Assembly (NCBI RefSeq): GCF_004745575.1
Contig: NZ_RPEM01000003.1
Coordinates: forward strand, 1-64,000
Source of the DNA: Pseudotabrizicola sediminis
Lineage (GTDB): Bacteria; Pseudomonadota; Alphaproteobacteria; Rhodobacterales; Rhodobacteraceae
Reading direction: 5' to 3'
Length of the DNA: 64,000 bases
Positions 45,000 through 55,326 of the stretch are shown here, piece by piece; position 1 is the first letter of the stretch, and the number at the start of each line of letters is the position of its first letter. The translations under genes were made by a program, and so were the position numbers. Below the pieces are notes generated by a model. It was given only the letters and a program-made list of their open reading frames with translations, was not told where the DNA came from and ran no database searches.

Positions 45000-46675
45000 C
45001 AGAACAACCCTTCCACATCGCCATCCGCATTCAGCCGGATCACCTCGGCACTCGGGCTGCGCGGCAGGCCGGGCATCGTCATGATCTCGCCGCAGATCGC
45101 AACCACAAACCCCGCCCCCGCCGACAACCGCACCTCGCGCAGCGGGATGCTGTGCCCGACCGGAGCCCCCCGCACCGTGGGATCGGTGGTAAAGCTGTAC
45201 TGGGTCTTGGCAATGCAGACCGGCAGATGCCCGTGGCCCGCATCCTCCCACGCCTTCAGCTGATCGCGCACCCCCGCATCCGCCACCACGCCCTCGGCAT
45301 GATATATCCGGCGGGCCACGGTTTCGATCTTGTCGAACAGCCCCATCGCATCGGGATACAAGGGCGCGAAATCGGCCACACCGCTTTCGGCCAGCGCCAC
45401 CACCTTGCGCGCCAGTTCCTCGATCCCCGCCGAACCTTCGGCCCAGTGCTTGCACAGCACCGCCTCGGCCCCCAGCCCGGCCACATAATCCTTCACCGCC
45501 TGCACCTCGGCAGGCGTATCGCTGGTGAAATGGTTGATCGCCACCACCACCGGCACGCCAAAGCTCTGCACATTGCCGATATGGCGGCCAAGGTTCGGGC
45601 ACCCTGCCCGCACCGCCGCGACATTCTCGGCCCCAAGATCCGCCTTGGCCACCCCGCCGTTCATCTTCATCGCCCGCACCGTGGCCACAATCACCGCCGC
45701 CGCCGGGCGCAGCCCCGCCTTGCGGCACTTGATGTCAAAGAACTTCTCGGCCCCAAGGTCCGCCCCGAACCCGGCCTCGGTCACCACATACTCGCCCAGC
45801 TTCAGCGCCGTGGTGGTGGCGATCACCGAATTGCAGCCATGTGCTATGTTGGCAAACGGCCCGCCATGCACAAAGGCCGGAGTATTCTCCAGCGTCTGCA
45901 CAAGGTTGGGTTGCATCGCATCTTTCAACAGCACCGTCATCGCGCCATCGGCCTTGATATCGCGGCACGTCACCGGCACCTTCGCGCGGGTATACGCCAC
46001 CACGATATCGCCCAGCCTCCGCTCCAGATCGGCCAGATCGCGGGCCAGACACAAGATCGCCATCACCTCGGAGGCCACAGTGATGTCAAACCCGGTCTGG
46101 CGCGGAAAGCCATTGGACACGCCACCAAGGCTGGTGACCACATCGCGCAGGGCGCGGTCGTTCATGTCCATCACCCGGCGCCAGACAATCCGGCGCTGGT
46201 CGATATCCAGCGTGTTGCCCCAGTAGATGTGGTTGTCGATCATCGCGGCCAGCAGATTGTGGGCAGATGTGATCGCGTGGAAATCGCCGGTGAAGTGCAG
46301 GTTCATCTCTTCCATCGGCACCACCTGCGCCATCCCGCCACCCGCAGCGCCGCCCTTCATCCCGAAGTTCGGCCCAAGGCTCGCCTCGCGGATGCACACC
46401 ACCGCCCGCTTGCCGATCCGGTTCAGCCCATCGCCAAGGCCCACAGTCGTCGTGGTCTTGCCCTCGCCTGCCGGGGTCGGGTTGATCGCCGTGACCAGAA
46501 TCAGCTTGCCATCGGGGCGCCCCTGCACCGACGCAATGAACCCCTGCCCGACCTTGGCCTTGTCATGGCCATAGGGCAGCAGATCGGCCTCGGGTATGCC
46601 CAGCTTTGCCCCGATTGCCTGTATCGGCAGTTTCTTCGCCGCGCGGGCGATCTCGATGTCGGAACCCAAGGCCAT
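44999..46675 (-). CDS. fhs: Formate-tetrahydrofolate ligase
   Basis: ATP-dependent synthesis of 10-formyl-THF from formate and THF. The protein of 558 residues has the family length. The nucleotide-binding motif [19 protein letters not shown] is plain. Other signatures are [33 protein letters not shown] and [27 protein letters not shown] stands upstream of the ATG. It is followed by chorismate mutase and folD on the same strand. With FolD it supplies formyl and methylene groups. The 129-base leader to the MOSC gene contains a small GCGCC/GGCGC hairpin before the start. Confidence 0.98.
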   Translation of the reverse strand: MALGSDIEIARAAKKLPIQAIGAKLGIPEADLLPYGHDKAKVGQGFIASVQGRPDGKLILVTAINPTPAGEGKTTTTVGLGDGLNRIGKRAVVCIREASLGPNFGMKGGAAGGGMAQVVPMEEMNLHFTGDFHAITSAHNLLAAMIDNHIYWGNTLDIDQRRIVWRRVMDMNDRALRDVVTSLGGVSNGFPRQTGFDITVASEVMAILCLARDLADLERRLGDIVVAYTRAKVPVTCRDIKADGAMTVLLKDAMQPNLVQTLENTPAFVHGGPFANIAHGCNSVIATTTALKLGEYVVTEAGFGADLGAEKFFDIKCRKAGLRPAAAVIVATVRAMKMNGGVAKADLGAENVAAVRAGCPNLGRHIGNVQSFGVPVVVAINHFTSDTPAEVQAVKDYVAGLGAEAVLCKHWAEGSAGIEELARKVVALAESGVADFAPLYPDAMGLFDKIETVARRIYHAEGVVADAGVRDQLKAWEDAGHGHLPVCIAKTQYSFTTDPTVRGAPVGHSIPLREVRLSAGAGFVVAICGEIMTMPGLPRSPSAEVIRLNADGDVEGLF

Positions 46676-46804
46676 GTCTCTCTCCCAAAGGCAAGGATGC
46701 GCCTTTTCGCGGCGCTTGGCCCAGTGTTAGCCGCCCAAACGCTCAAGACACAGGCATTTCCGACCTTACACCCGCAAAAATCGGCGCAGACAGACCTCGG
46801 CGCA

Positions 46805-47404
46805 TCACGCGCGCCGCGCCTCTTTCAGATGCGCCCAGACCGGCTGATCGGGAATGTGCAGCGTGATCGCCTCACCCAACGTGAACACACCCTCCCGCTC
46901 CACCCAGGCCGTCACCCCGCGCCGGCCCTTGGCCGCCGCCTTGAACTTTGCCCCAAACCCGGGATGCACCGCGTTGATCGGCTTGCCGGGCAGCACGCAG
47001 GGGCGGTTTTCCATATCCACCACCAGCGTCGCCCCCTCCGCCCCCTGCAGCCGCGATGCAGGCGGCAGATGGGTGAAGTCCGGCAACCCCGCGATCACCA
47101 TCGTCGCCCCCACCAGCGCGGGGTCCAGCACGTCGATCCCCATGCGCTCGGCAATCTCGGCCAGATCCTCGGCCCCCAGCAGGGAAAACTGCCGCGTGTT
47201 ACGGATCACCGTATCACGCGGATATTGCGCCTTGACCCGGCTGCACGCGGGCCGCGTCAACCCGCCATGCGCCTCGCCCACCGGGCCGTCAAACAGCGCC
47301 TGCACCTGCGTGGCAGGCTCCGCCTCCAACTGCCGGTCACGGTCGGGCACCACGCCCAGCCAGGTGATCCGGCCCACAAATCCGGTTGGTTTCAAAGCTG
47401 GCAT
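46805..47404 (-). CDS. MOSC domain protein
   Basis: Protein of 199 residues with a MOSC (molybdenum cofactor sulfurase C-terminal) domain. Visible segments are GPVGEAHGGLTRPACSRVK, RDTVIRNTRQFSLLGAEDL, PPASRLQGAEGATLVVDMEN and KGRRGVTAWVEREG, with Cys (RPACS) and the later Arg/Cys positions (NRPCVLP) of the fold. It may bind molybdenum cofactor or carry sulfur, but the exact substrate is unknown. GAGGAT precedes the ATG. It lies upstream of fhs on the same strand and downstream of ftsH, separated from it by a terminator. Confidence 0.88.
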   Translation of the reverse strand: MPALKPTGFVGRITWLGVVPDRDRQLEAEPATQVQALFDGPVGEAHGGLTRPACSRVKAQYPRDTVIRNTRQFSLLGAEDLAEIAERMGIDVLDPALVGATMVIAGLPDFTHLPPASRLQGAEGATLVVDMENRPCVLPGKPINAVHPGFGAKFKAAAKGRRGVTAWVEREGVFTLGEAITLHIPDQPVWAHLKEARRA

Positions 47405-47429
47405 CGCAGATCCTCACGCATGTTCGACA

Positions 47430-47466
47430 AAGAAAAACCCCCGGAGCCTTTGCAGGTTCCGGGGGT
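47430..47466 (-). terminator. Rho-independent terminator of ftsH
   Basis: A 12-base-pair stem (47437-47448 with 47455-47466, one G-U pair, six-base loop) is followed on the minus strand by TTTTTC (complement of 47432-47437). It begins 20 bases behind the ftsH stop codon and is the clearest intrinsic terminator in the window. It ends the tol-pal/tilS/ftsH region before the MOSC gene. Confidence 0.85.
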
Positions 47467-47486
47467 CAGATCAAATCACGCCGCTC

Positions 47487-49394
47487 TCAAACCGAAGGCT
47501 CCGGCTCCAGCCCGCCAGTTGCCTTCGGCTTCAGCTTCGGAATCGACGGGATGGATGCCAACCCGCCGCCCGAGGCCGGTTTGTCGGCATCATCATCGCC
47601 GCCCAGCTTTTCGCCCGCGACAACTTTCTTGATCTCGTCACCGGTCAGCGTCTCATATTCCAGCAGACCCTGCGCCAGCCGCTCGAACTGGGTGTTCTGT
47701 TCCAGCAGGATACGGCGCGCGGTTTCATAGCCTTCGTCGATCAGGCGTTTCACTTCCTGCTCGATCAGCCGCTTGGTCTCGGCCGAGACCGAGAAGCCGC
47801 CGGTGTTGCCGGAATAGCCTTCAGCCGCTTCGGCATAATCGACGTTGCCGACCACATCCGACATGCCCCAGCGCAGCACCATCGCGCGGGCGAGGGCCGA
47901 TGCCTGCTGAATGTCACCCGAAGGCCCGTTCGACACCGAATCCTCACCCCATTTGATGATCTCGGCAGCTTTCCCGGCCATGGTCATCGCGATGCGCTGT
48001 TCGCACTGGTCGCGGTGCCAATTCAGACGGTCCATTTCCGGCAGGCTCATCACCATGCCAAGCGCACCGCCACGCGGGATGATCGTGGCTTTGTAAACCG
48101 GGTCACATTTCGGCAGAGCCATGCCCACAACGGCGTGGCCAGCCTCGTGGTACGCGGTCATTTCCTTCTGGTCCTGCGTCAGCACCATCGACCGGCGCTC
48201 CGCCCCCATCATCACCTTGTCTTTGGCATTCTCGAAATCATCCATCGCGACAAAACGACGTCCGATCCGCGCAGCCATCAGCGCCGCCTCGTTGACAAGG
48301 TTCATCAGATCGGCCCCTGAAAAACCCGGCGTGCCACGTGCGATGGTGCGCAGGTCAACATCTGGCCCCAGCGGAGTTTTGCGCGCATGCACGCCCAAAA
48401 TCTTCTCGCGCCCCTTGATGTCGGGGTTGGGCACGTGGATTTGGCGGTCGAACCGGCCCGGACGCAGCAGCGCGGGGTCCAGCACATCCTTGCGGTTGGT
48501 GGCGGCGACGATGATCACACCCTCGTTCGCCTCGAACCCGTCCATCTCGACCAGAAGCTGGTTCAAGGTCTGTTCGCGTTCATCGTTTCCACCGCCCATG
48601 CCCACGCCACGGGCACGGCCCACGGCATCGATCTCGTCGATGAACACGATGCAGGGCGCGTTCTTTTTCGCCTGTTCGAACATGTCGCGCACGCGGCTTG
48701 CACCCACACCCACGAACATCTCCACGAAGTCAGAGCCAGAGATGGTAAAGAACGGCACCCCCGCCTCACCCGCAATCGCGCGGGCCAGCAGGGTTTTACC
48801 TGTACCGGGCGGGCCAACCAGCAGCGCACCCTTGGGGATCTTGCCGCCCAGACGGCTGAATTTCTGCGGGTTGCGCAGGAATTCCACGATCTCCTCAAGC
48901 TCTTCCTTGGCCTCATCAATCCCGGCCACGTCGTCGAACGTCACCCGGCCGTGCTTTTCGGTCAGCAGCTTGGCGCGCGATTTGCCAAAGCCCATCGCCC
49001 CGCCTTTGCCACCGCCCTGCATCCGGTTCATGAAGAAGATCCAGACGCCGATCAGCAACAGGAACGGCAGGAAGGTCATCAGGATCGAGACAAAGCCCGA
49101 CTGCTGCTGTGCCTCGGCCCGCACCTCCACACCTGCGGCCACCAGCCGGTCGGTCACATCGGTGCCCTGCGGCACGATAGCACCGTAGGTGTTGCCGTCG
49201 CTGCCACGCACCTGCAGCCGTTCGCCGTCGATCACCACACTGGAAACCTGACCGGCATCGACGCGCTGCACAAATTCCGAATAGGAAATCTGGCGCGCAG
49301 ATGTGGCGGTCTGGTTGCCGCCAAAAAGATTGAACAGCGCAAGGATCAGAAAGAACAGAACGACCCAGAACGCGATATTTCGTGCATTGCCCAC
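47487..49394 (-). CDS. ftsH: ATP-dependent zinc metalloprotease FtsH
   Basis: Membrane-anchored AAA+ protease that degrades membrane and regulatory proteins as a hexamer. The protein has 635 residues. An N-terminal membrane helix ([19 protein letters not shown]) is followed by a periplasmic domain, and the second helix lies near [20 protein letters not shown]. The AAA domain shows Walker [21 protein letters not shown] and Walker [16 protein letters not shown] with the second region of homology. The protease domain has HEAGH as the zinc site. GTG at 49394 is chosen because GGGGAG lies eight bases upstream and relatives start [10 protein letters not shown]; a GTG at 49409 is the alternative. 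TilS is upstream, as usual. Confidence 0.97.
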   Translation of the reverse strand: MGNARNIAFWVVLFFLILALFNLFGGNQTATSARQISYSEFVQRVDAGQVSSVVIDGERLQVRGSDGNTYGAIVPQGTDVTDRLVAAGVEVRAEAQQQSGFVSILMTFLPFLLLIGVWIFFMNRMQGGGKGGAMGFGKSRAKLLTEKHGRVTFDDVAGIDEAKEELEEIVEFLRNPQKFSRLGGKIPKGALLVGPPGTGKTLLARAIAGEAGVPFFTISGSDFVEMFVGVGASRVRDMFEQAKKNAPCIVFIDEIDAVGRARGVGMGGGNDEREQTLNQLLVEMDGFEANEGVIIVAATNRKDVLDPALLRPGRFDRQIHVPNPDIKGREKILGVHARKTPLGPDVDLRTIARGTPGFSGADLMNLVNEAALMAARIGRRFVAMDDFENAKDKVMMGAERRSMVLTQDQKEMTAYHEAGHAVVGMALPKCDPVYKATIIPRGGALGMVMSLPEMDRLNWHRDQCEQRIAMTMAGKAAEIIKWGEDSVSNGPSGDIQQASALARAMVLRWGMSDVVGNVDYAEAAEGYSGNTGGFSVSAETKRLIEQEVKRLIDEGYETARRILLEQNTQFERLAQGLLEYETLTGDEIKKVVAGEKLGGDDDADKPASGGGLASIPSIPKLKPKATGGLEPEPSV

Positions 49395-49472
49395 GAAGTT
49401 TCTCCCCACATGTCCACCGCCCGGAACGGGGCGGCGGTCTTGCTCACTAAGATAGACAGAACCGCGCGGGGT

Positions 49473-50735
49473 TCAATGCGATAACAGGAATAAGCCGAAA
49501 CCTGCCGTGAATGTCGCACAATAGTCTTCATCGGGTGCTAAGACGGGTGCCGCAATCAGCCGCGCATCGTGCCACACCCCCGGCGTGACCAGCGCCGCCG
49601 CCCGCGCAATACCCGCTGCGCGCCAGTCCGGCAGCTGCGCCAAGCCCTCGGCCCCCACCGCCCGCACCTGCCCCGGCCCCGGCCCCGTCACCCGCCAACG
49701 CCTGTCCCAAACCGCACCCAAAGCCACCTCTGGCCCAAGGCTACGCGGCTCGCGCAGCAGCAGCGCACCGCCCGCGCGCGGCACCAGCCGACAGCCCCAC
49801 AGCGTCGCCGCCCGCCCCTCGCGCAGCGCCTGCACCATCCGCGCCAGCGCATCGGCGCGCGGCGGGTACGTCGCCCCCGACAGCCACAGCAATGCGCCCT
49901 GCATCAGCCGCCGCGCCACCTCATCGGGCAGTGCTGCAAAGCCCGCGCGGTCAATCTGCAGCGCCCCTGCCCGCTCTACCACCACCGACGCCGCCGCCTG
50001 TGCCACCAGCCCGCGCACATCCGCCTGCACCGCCGCCAGATTGCGCGCAACCAAGGCCAACCCCTCGGCGGTGATTCCCACCTCGCCCAGCCCCGCCAAT
50101 GCCCGGCGCATCTTCACCCGGTCAAAGCCCTCGTCGTCGTTGCTGGGATCATCGACAAACCACAGCCCCCGGCTTTGCACAAACCCGCGCAACGCCGCCC
50201 GCGTCACCCCCAGAAAGGGCCGATGAAACCACACGCCCCCCTGCTGCCACCGGGGCCGCATGCCCGACAACCCGTCCAGACCCGCCGCCCGCGCCAGCCC
50301 CAAGAGCAGCGTTTCCGCCTGATCATCCGCCGTATGCGCCACCAGCACCGCCCCGATGCCCCGCGCCTGCGCCCACTCGGCCAGCAACCCATAGCGCGCG
50401 CGCCGCGCCGCATCCATCAGGTTGCCCGCCACCACGCCATGCTGCCAGTGCAGCACCTCATGCGGCAGACCCAGCCCGGCACAAACCTGCCCCACCTGCG
50501 CCGCCTCGCCTGCCGAGGCCGCCCGCAAGCCATGGTCCACCGTCGCCACACACAGCGGCCGTCCCTCAGCGACCGCCGCCACCAAGTGCAGCATCGCCAT
50601 CGAATCGCCGCCGCCCGACACAGCCAGCCCGACACAGCCCTGCCCCGGAATCGACGAAAGCGCCCGACGGGCGCTTTCGATCAGGTCAAGGTCGGGCAAA
50701 ACAGGATCGCCCAAAGGCCGGTCCGGCGCGCTCAC
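49473..50735 (-). CDS. tilS: tRNA(Ile)-lysidine synthetase
   Basis: Modifies the wobble cytidine of the CAU anticodon of tRNA-Ile2 to lysidine, so that it reads AUA. The protein has 420 residues. The PP-loop ATPase motif is GLAVSGGGDSMAML, followed by ATVDHGLR, VLVAHTADDQAETLLLGLAR and RPFLGVTRAALRGF, all characteristic of TilS. GTG at 50735 overlaps the TGA of cpoB as GTGA, so translation is coupled to the Tol-Pal genes. The open frame extends upstream to 50825 but without similarity. FtsH follows, the standard order. Confidence 0.95.
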   Translation of the reverse strand: MSAPDRPLGDPVLPDLDLIESARRALSSIPGQGCVGLAVSGGGDSMAMLHLVAAVAEGRPLCVATVDHGLRAASAGEAAQVGQVCAGLGLPHEVLHWQHGVVAGNLMDAARRARYGLLAEWAQARGIGAVLVAHTADDQAETLLLGLARAAGLDGLSGMRPRWQQGGVWFHRPFLGVTRAALRGFVQSRGLWFVDDPSNDDEGFDRVKMRRALAGLGEVGITAEGLALVARNLAAVQADVRGLVAQAAASVVVERAGALQIDRAGFAALPDEVARRLMQGALLWLSGATYPPRADALARMVQALREGRAATLWGCRLVPRAGGALLLREPRSLGPEVALGAVWDRRWRVTGPGPGQVRAVGAEGLAQLPDWRAAGIARAAALVTPGVWHDARLIAAPVLAPDEDYCATFTAGFGLFLLSH

Positions 50736-51589
50736 TGGCACTGAAACCCTTGCATCGCCACCTGCGCCTGCGTCGCCGCCATGCTGCCGGGATAGCGCGT
50801 GCCCACCTCGGCCAGCGTGACGCAAGCCTCGGGCGTCTGCCCCAGCACCCCCAACTGCTCGCCCAGCTTCAGCAGGCTGTCGGCGGCAAATGGCCCGTCC
50901 GGGTTCACCGAAAACGACTCCAGATACGCCCGCGCCGCATTCGAGGTTTCCCCCAGTTGCACCAGCGCCTCGCCCCGGCTGAATTGCGCCTCCTGGCTTA
51001 ACGGCGAGCCAGGATAGGATTGGGCAAAGGTCGCAAAGAGGTCCGCGGCGGTGCGAAAGTCACCTTGACCGAGCACCGCCCGGGCCCGGTCAAAATCCGC
51101 CTGCTCGCCAATCGCCAGCTCTGCCCCGCCCGAAAACGGTGCCGAAGGTTCCTCAATCACCACCGCATTGGGCGCTTGCGCAGGGGCCGCAGCCCCGCCG
51201 CCCGCAGCAGCCGTATCACCACCCAACAGCGGCGTGGTGCCAACCGTGGCGATGTCACAGCCCGGTGTCACTTCGCACAGCCGGAATTCCAGATCGCCGA
51301 TCCGGTTCGTGCCATCGCTGACCACCCGGTTCAGCCGCAGCTCGATCTCTTCGGCCCGCGCGGTCAGCCGTGACAGCTCGGACTCGATGGTGTCCATCCG
51401 CTGCAACGCCGACCCACCGGCCAGCGCCCCGCCAGACGCGCCGGTCTGCACCAACTCCGTCTTAAGCTGGGTGAACTCCGCCGAAAGCGAGCCAAGCTCG
51501 GCCCGTATATCAGCCAGCGTCTGGGTATTGGCCTGCGCGAACGCAGGCCCCCCCATCACCACCAGCGCCGTCAAGGCAGCACGCAGCAT
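50732..51589 (-). CDS. cpoB: Tol-Pal system coordinator CpoB (YbgF)
   Basis: Periplasmic protein of 285 residues with a signal peptide (MLRAALTALVVMGGPAFAQA). A coiled-coil N-terminal part (about 25-100) mediates trimerisation. A Gly/Ala linker and three TPR-like repeats (AVLGQGDFRTAADLFATFAQ and following) make the C-terminal domain. In other proteobacteria CpoB links Tol-Pal with the peptidoglycan synthase PBP1B during constriction. It follows pal by four bases and overlaps tilS by four bases. Confidence 0.92.
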   Translation of the reverse strand: MLRAALTALVVMGGPAFAQANTQTLADIRAELGSLSAEFTQLKTELVQTGASGGALAGGSALQRMDTIESELSRLTARAEEIELRLNRVVSDGTNRIGDLEFRLCEVTPGCDIATVGTTPLLGGDTAAAGGGAAAPAQAPNAVVIEEPSAPFSGGAELAIGEQADFDRARAVLGQGDFRTAADLFATFAQSYPGSPLSQEAQFSRGEALVQLGETSNAARAYLESFSVNPDGPFAADSLLKLGEQLGVLGQTPEACVTLAEVGTRYPGSMAATQAQVAMQGFQCQ

Positions 51590-51593
51590 CCGC

Positions 51594-52133
51594 TTACGCC
51601 CCCGCGCCTACCGACAGAACCGTCACCGACCGGCGGTTCTGCGAATAGCAGGCCTCGCTCGAACACACCTCAATGGGGCGCTCCTTGCCATAAGGCACTG
51701 TTCTCATCCGATTCGCCGGAACACCTTGAGAAATCAAAAGTTGATGAACAGATGCTGCCCGGCGCGCACTGAGCCCGATGTTGTATTCCTTGGTGCCCTG
51801 CTCATCTGCATGGCCTTCAACAATTACAGCGTATGACGGGTTTGCCATCAACCACTGTGCCTGCCCCACTACAATCTGACGCGCCTCAGGTGTCAGCGTG
51901 TGCTGGTCCACCGGGAACAGAACCCGGTCACCGACGCGCTGGTTGAAATAGGCGACAGAGGCCGGGTTGTTCGGATCACCCAGACCCGTGGTGTCGACAA
52001 AACCGCCACCCGCGCCACCGGCACCGCCTGCGCCCCCACCGGCACCACCGGCACCGAAACGGTCGGGGTTGTTACAGGCTGCCAGCCCAAAGGCAGCGAC
52101 AAGGAGAAGGGCCTTGGGAAGAAGCGTCATCAT
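51594..52133 (-). CDS. pal: Peptidoglycan-associated lipoprotein Pal
   Basis: Outer-membrane lipoprotein of 179 residues. The signal peptide ends at the lipobox LAAC, with the lipidated Cys about residue 20. A short linker made almost only of Gly and Ala follows. The OmpA-like domain shows VEGHADEQGTKEYNIGLSAR, the peptidoglycan-binding motif with its conserved Asp and Arg. The ATG pair at 52133/52130 follows AAAGGAAA. Pal binds TolB and completes the trans-envelope Tol machine. It follows tolB after 83 bases that contain a hairpin. Confidence 0.97.
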   Translation of the reverse strand: MMTLLPKALLLVAAFGLAACNNPDRFGAGGAGGGAGGAGGAGGGFVDTTGLGDPNNPASVAYFNQRVGDRVLFPVDQHTLTPEARQIVVGQAQWLMANPSYAVIVEGHADEQGTKEYNIGLSARRAASVHQLLISQGVPANRMRTVPYGKERPIEVCSSEACYSQNRRSVTVLSVGAGA

Positions 52134-52182
52134 CAGTTTCCTTTTGTTCTCTGGCGCGATTGGCCAGCATACTATCAGATGT

Positions 52183-52208
52183 GCCGCGCCCTGTGAATCG
52201 GGCGCGGC
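52183..52208. repeat. Perfect inverted repeat between tolB and pal
   Basis: A nine-base perfect stem (GCCGCGCCC at 52183-52191 and GGGCGCGGC at 52200-52208) with an eight-base loop lies in the 83-base tolB-pal gap. No T tract follows on the minus strand. Such hairpins often stabilise upstream mRNA or set the relative expression of two cistrons. It is probably not a full terminator. Confidence 0.5.
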
Positions 52209-52216
52209 GGAATGGG

Positions 52217-53554
52217 TCAGGGCAACAGCGGCGACCATGCAGGGTCAGATGCGGCCCCATCGGTCGAAATCTGGCGCAGGTTGCGGCCCGAGATATCCAC
52301 CGAATACAGCGCAGCCTCGCCGCCCGCACCGCTGGTTTCGCGGGTGAACATGATCACCCGGCCATTGGGGGCCCAGGTCGGACCTTCATCCAGGAAGGAC
52401 GCAGTCAGCAAACGCTCCTCACTGCCGTCGGTGCGCATCACGCCGATGTGGAACCGGCCCTGATGCTGCTTGGTAAAGGCGATCATATCGCCGCGCGGGC
52501 TCCAGACCGGGGTGCCATAGCGCCCCTGCCCGCCCGACACGCGCCGCCCCTCGCCGCCACTGGCGGGCATGATATACAGCTGCTGCGTGCCCGAACGGTC
52601 GCTTTCAAACACGATCTGGCTGCCATCGGGCGAAAAGCTGGGGGCCGTTTCAATCGACGGCGCATTGGTCAGCTGCTGCAACCCGCCCGACCCGATGTCG
52701 AGCATGTAGAGGTCCGAGTTCCCGCCACGTTCCAGCGAAAACACCACCCGCCCGCCATCGGGCGAAAAGCGCGGGGCGAATGTCATGGTGCCGTCCTGTT
52801 CGGCAAGGCTTTGCGTGCGCAACGACCCCACATCCATCAGCGTGATGCGCGGAAAGCCCGAGGCATAGCTGGTATAAAGAATGCGGTCGCCGGTGGGCGA
52901 AAAGCGCGGGGCCAGCACGATGGAACTGCTGTCGGTCAGATACTGCACATTCGCGCCATCGTAATCCATCACCGCCAGCCGCTTCAGCCGCTGGTTCTTC
53001 GGCCCGCTCTCGCTTACGAACACCACGCGGGTGTCGAAATACCCGCCTTCGCCGGTGATGCGGCTATAGGCGGCATCGGCCACCTTATGCGCCATCCGCC
53101 GCCAGGTCTGGGTGGTGCCGGCAAACTGCAACCCCTCGCCCAGTTGCTGGCCGGAAAACACGTCGAACAGCCGGAACTTCACCACGATCCGGTCGCCCGA
53201 CACCGTCACCGCCCCGGTGATCACCGCCTGCGCGTTGATCGCCTTCCAGTCCTCATAACCGATCGAGCTGTCAAAGCTGCTGACCCGCGCGATATGCGCC
53301 TCGCGCGGGATCTCGCGGAACAGCCCGGTGCCCTGCAAGTCACTGGCGATCACCCGGGCGATGTTGCGCGCGTATTCGCCCGCCCCGCCCTCATCGACGA
53401 AATCAGGCACCGCAAAGGGCAGCGGTTCGATCACGCCTTCGGTGATCTCGATGCGCAACGGCCCCGACTGCGCCTGCGCGGGGGTCTGGGCCCCGAACAG
53501 CGCCAGCAGGGCAATTGCCACGGCGGATATTGAAAAGCGGTTCACTGTCATCAT
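52217..53554 (-). CDS. tolB: Tol-Pal translocation protein TolB
   Basis: Periplasmic protein of 445 residues with a signal peptide ([16 protein letters not shown]). An N-terminal alpha/beta domain (about 30-170) is followed by a six-bladed beta-propeller. Blades can be seen as repeated [59 protein letters not shown] and [13 protein letters not shown]. The propeller binds Pal, and the N-terminus can contact TolA. ATG pair at 53554/53551 behind GAGG. The 112 bases to tolA contain a terminator-like hairpin. Confidence 0.97.
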   Translation of the reverse strand: MMTVNRFSISAVAIALLALFGAQTPAQAQSGPLRIEITEGVIEPLPFAVPDFVDEGGAGEYARNIARVIASDLQGTGLFREIPREAHIARVSSFDSSIGYEDWKAINAQAVITGAVTVSGDRIVVKFRLFDVFSGQQLGEGLQFAGTTQTWRRMAHKVADAAYSRITGEGGYFDTRVVFVSESGPKNQRLKRLAVMDYDGANVQYLTDSSSIVLAPRFSPTGDRILYTSYASGFPRITLMDVGSLRTQSLAEQDGTMTFAPRFSPDGGRVVFSLERGGNSDLYMLDIGSGGLQQLTNAPSIETAPSFSPDGSQIVFESDRSGTQQLYIMPASGGEGRRVSGGQGRYGTPVWSPRGDMIAFTKQHQGRFHIGVMRTDGSEERLLTASFLDEGPTWAPNGRVIMFTRETSGAGGEAALYSVDISGRNLRQISTDGAASDPAWSPLLP

Positions 53555-53612
53555 GGCCTCGGGTTGTCCTCGGTCTGTCGCGGGCAGCATAACGCAGCCA
53601 TCGCCGGGGAAA

Positions 53613-53640
53613 GGGGGAAAAGGAACCGCAAAGGCTCCGT
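53613..53640 (-). terminator. Weak hairpin between tolA and tolB
   Basis: On the minus strand GGAGCC and GGTTCC (53633-53638 and 53622-53627) form a six-base stem with one G-U pair and a five-base loop, followed by TTTTCCCCCTTT. It begins 28 bases behind the tolA stop and resembles the core of the strong terminator behind ftsH. It may reduce, rather than stop, transcription into tolB, or tolB may have its own promoter. Confidence 0.35.
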
Positions 53641-53666
53641 TTCGGCGTGTTTTGGCGCAAACGTGA

Positions 53667-54827
53667 TCATCGCATCCGCATTCCATCAGGGTTGAACACC
53701 AGTTCCATCTCGCGCCACTGGTCATATTTCTCGGGCGGCAACGGGAAACCGCGCGCGCCACAGCGGATGATCGCCCGCCGCGCCGCCTCGAACGCACCGC
53801 GCGCGCCCGCATCGGTACCGCCGCTCGCGTCGATCAGCCGGATCGAGCCTGCGTCCGGCACCCCGTCCTGCCCCACCGAAACGAACACCACCACCGTGGT
53901 GTTGAGCGCATCCGACGACAGGCTGCCGACGTTCCAGCACTGCTGCACCGCCACCCGCATGGCATCGCGCTCGCCGCCGGTCATCGGCGGGCCCTGCGGC
54001 GCGTTGGTGGCCCCGGTCGGCGCCGGGGTTTCCGCCGCCATCGCTTCGGCCAAAGCCGCCGCCACAGCATCTGCATCGGTGTCGGTCGCGGGGGCCGGTG
54101 TCGGTTCTGGCGCCGGGTCCGGCGTAGCCGCCGCCGCCGTCTCTGTCGGCGGGGCCTCGCTGCGCACCGGGCGGCCGCGCGGGCGCGGGCTGCTGGGCGG
54201 CGCACCAGAGGCTATGATCTCCTCATCCCGGTTGGCCTCGGTCTCCAGCACGGTGCCCGCCTCTTCGGGGGCGGCCTCCGGCTCTTCCGGCTCCACGATT
54301 TCCGGGGCCTCCACCGGGTCCGGCGTCACCGCTTCGACCGGGGCTTCCGCCACCTCCACCACAGGGTCGGGCGCGTCCACCGGCACCGGGGCCACACGCG
54401 GCGCGGGCTTTGGCCGCGGGCTGGCGGTCGGCGGCAAGGGCACTTCGGGAATGGGGTCAGGGTTCACCGGCAGGGGCAAGGCATCGGCCACACCGTTGTT
54501 TTCCGGCAATGGCTCGGGCTCCGGCACCGGCGCGGGGGCCGCCTCCGGCTCGGGCAGATCTGCCACCACCGGCGGCGGCGGTTGCACCGGCGCAGGCGTG
54601 TCTGCTGGCGCAGGTTCGGGCGCGTCCTCTGCCACTGGTTCGGGCGCAGGCGCGGGTGTCGAAGGCACCGCCGCCACCATCGCGTCAAACTCCGCCGAAG
54701 ATATCAGCGACACCTCCGCCACCTCGACCGGCGGCGCATCCTTGCGCTGAAACAGCCAATCCCCCAGAATCACCCAGAGGATCAAAGCCGCATGGCCCGC
54801 GCCGGAAATGAGGGTGCCCGTCTGCAT
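53667..54827 (-). CDS. tolA: Tol-Pal energy-transducing protein TolA
   Basis: Inner-membrane protein of 386 residues. The N-terminal membrane helix lies at [16 protein letters not shown], with a cytoplasmic start. A long periplasmic segment (about 45-270) is composed mainly of Pro, Ala, Glu and Val ([20 protein letters not shown]). It lacks the Lys/Ala-rich helix of enteric TolA and looks more like TonB. The C-terminal globular domain (about 280-386) with [18 protein letters not shown] and [20 protein letters not shown] contacts TolB and Pal. Position between tolR and tolB confirms the call. CAGGCGG stands upstream of the ATG. Confidence 0.92.
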   Translation of the reverse strand: MQTGTLISGAGHAALILWVILGDWLFQRKDAPPVEVAEVSLISSAEFDAMVAAVPSTPAPAPEPVAEDAPEPAPADTPAPVQPPPPVVADLPEPEAAPAPVPEPEPLPENNGVADALPLPVNPDPIPEVPLPPTASPRPKPAPRVAPVPVDAPDPVVEVAEAPVEAVTPDPVEAPEIVEPEEPEAAPEEAGTVLETEANRDEEIIASGAPPSSPRPRGRPVRSEAPPTETAAAATPDPAPEPTPAPATDTDADAVAAALAEAMAAETPAPTGATNAPQGPPMTGGERDAMRVAVQQCWNVGSLSSDALNTTVVVFVSVGQDGVPDAGSIRLIDASGGTDAGARGAFEAARRAIIRCGARGFPLPPEKYDQWREMELVFNPDGMRMR

Positions 54828-54852
54828 ACCGCCTGCGTGTTCCCAATCGGCC

Positions 54853-55323
54853 TTAGTTGCCGGTGCCGTTCATCGCAGGCCCGTCCGTATCGGTCACCAG
54901 ACCGATGGAATTGAACCCGCCCGCATTCAGCGCGCCCATGACCTCCGCCACCCGCTGATAGGGGATCGCCCCATCGGCGCGCAAAAACACCTTGTTCGTC
55001 GTCCGCTCTGCCGCAATTGCCGTCAGCCGCAGGATCAGCTCGTTCACCGGCACATCGGTGGTCTGAATCAGCGTCCGCCCGTCCGCCGTCAGCGTAATGG
55101 TCAGCGGCTCTTCCTGTTCGGTCGGCAAGGCACTCGCGGCTGACCGGGGCAGTTCCACCGGAACCCCCACCGTCAGCATCGGCGCCGCCACCATGAAGAT
55201 GATCAAAAGCACCAGCATCACATCGACAAACGGCGTGATGTTGATCTCGTTCATCGCCGCCGATTTGCCGCGACGCCGCCGCCCCGTCCCGCCGCCCGAC
55301 CTTTGCTGAACCCCGCCCCCCAT
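54853..55323 (-). CDS. tolR: Tol-Pal proton channel protein TolR (ExbD family)
   Basis: Inner-membrane protein of 156 residues. A basic N-terminus (GRRRRGKSAAMNEINITPFV) leads into a single membrane helix, VDVMLVLLIIFMVAAPML, whose aspartate is the conserved channel residue. A small periplasmic domain follows (about 60-156). With TolQ it forms the proton-motive-force motor that drives TolA. It lies three bases behind tolQ and 25 bases before tolA. Confidence 0.97.
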   Translation of the reverse strand: MGGGVQQRSGGGTGRRRRGKSAAMNEINITPFVDVMLVLLIIFMVAAPMLTVGVPVELPRSAASALPTEQEEPLTITLTADGRTLIQTTDVPVNELILRLTAIAAERTTNKVFLRADGAIPYQRVAEVMGALNAGGFNSIGLVTDTDGPAMNGTGN

Positions 55324-55326
55324 GGC

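Noticed and set aside
44900-47632. Open frame of 910 codons on the plus strand across fhs and the MOSC gene
   Set aside because: Shadow of two well-supported genes on the other strand; composition is His/Arg/Pro-rich nonsense.
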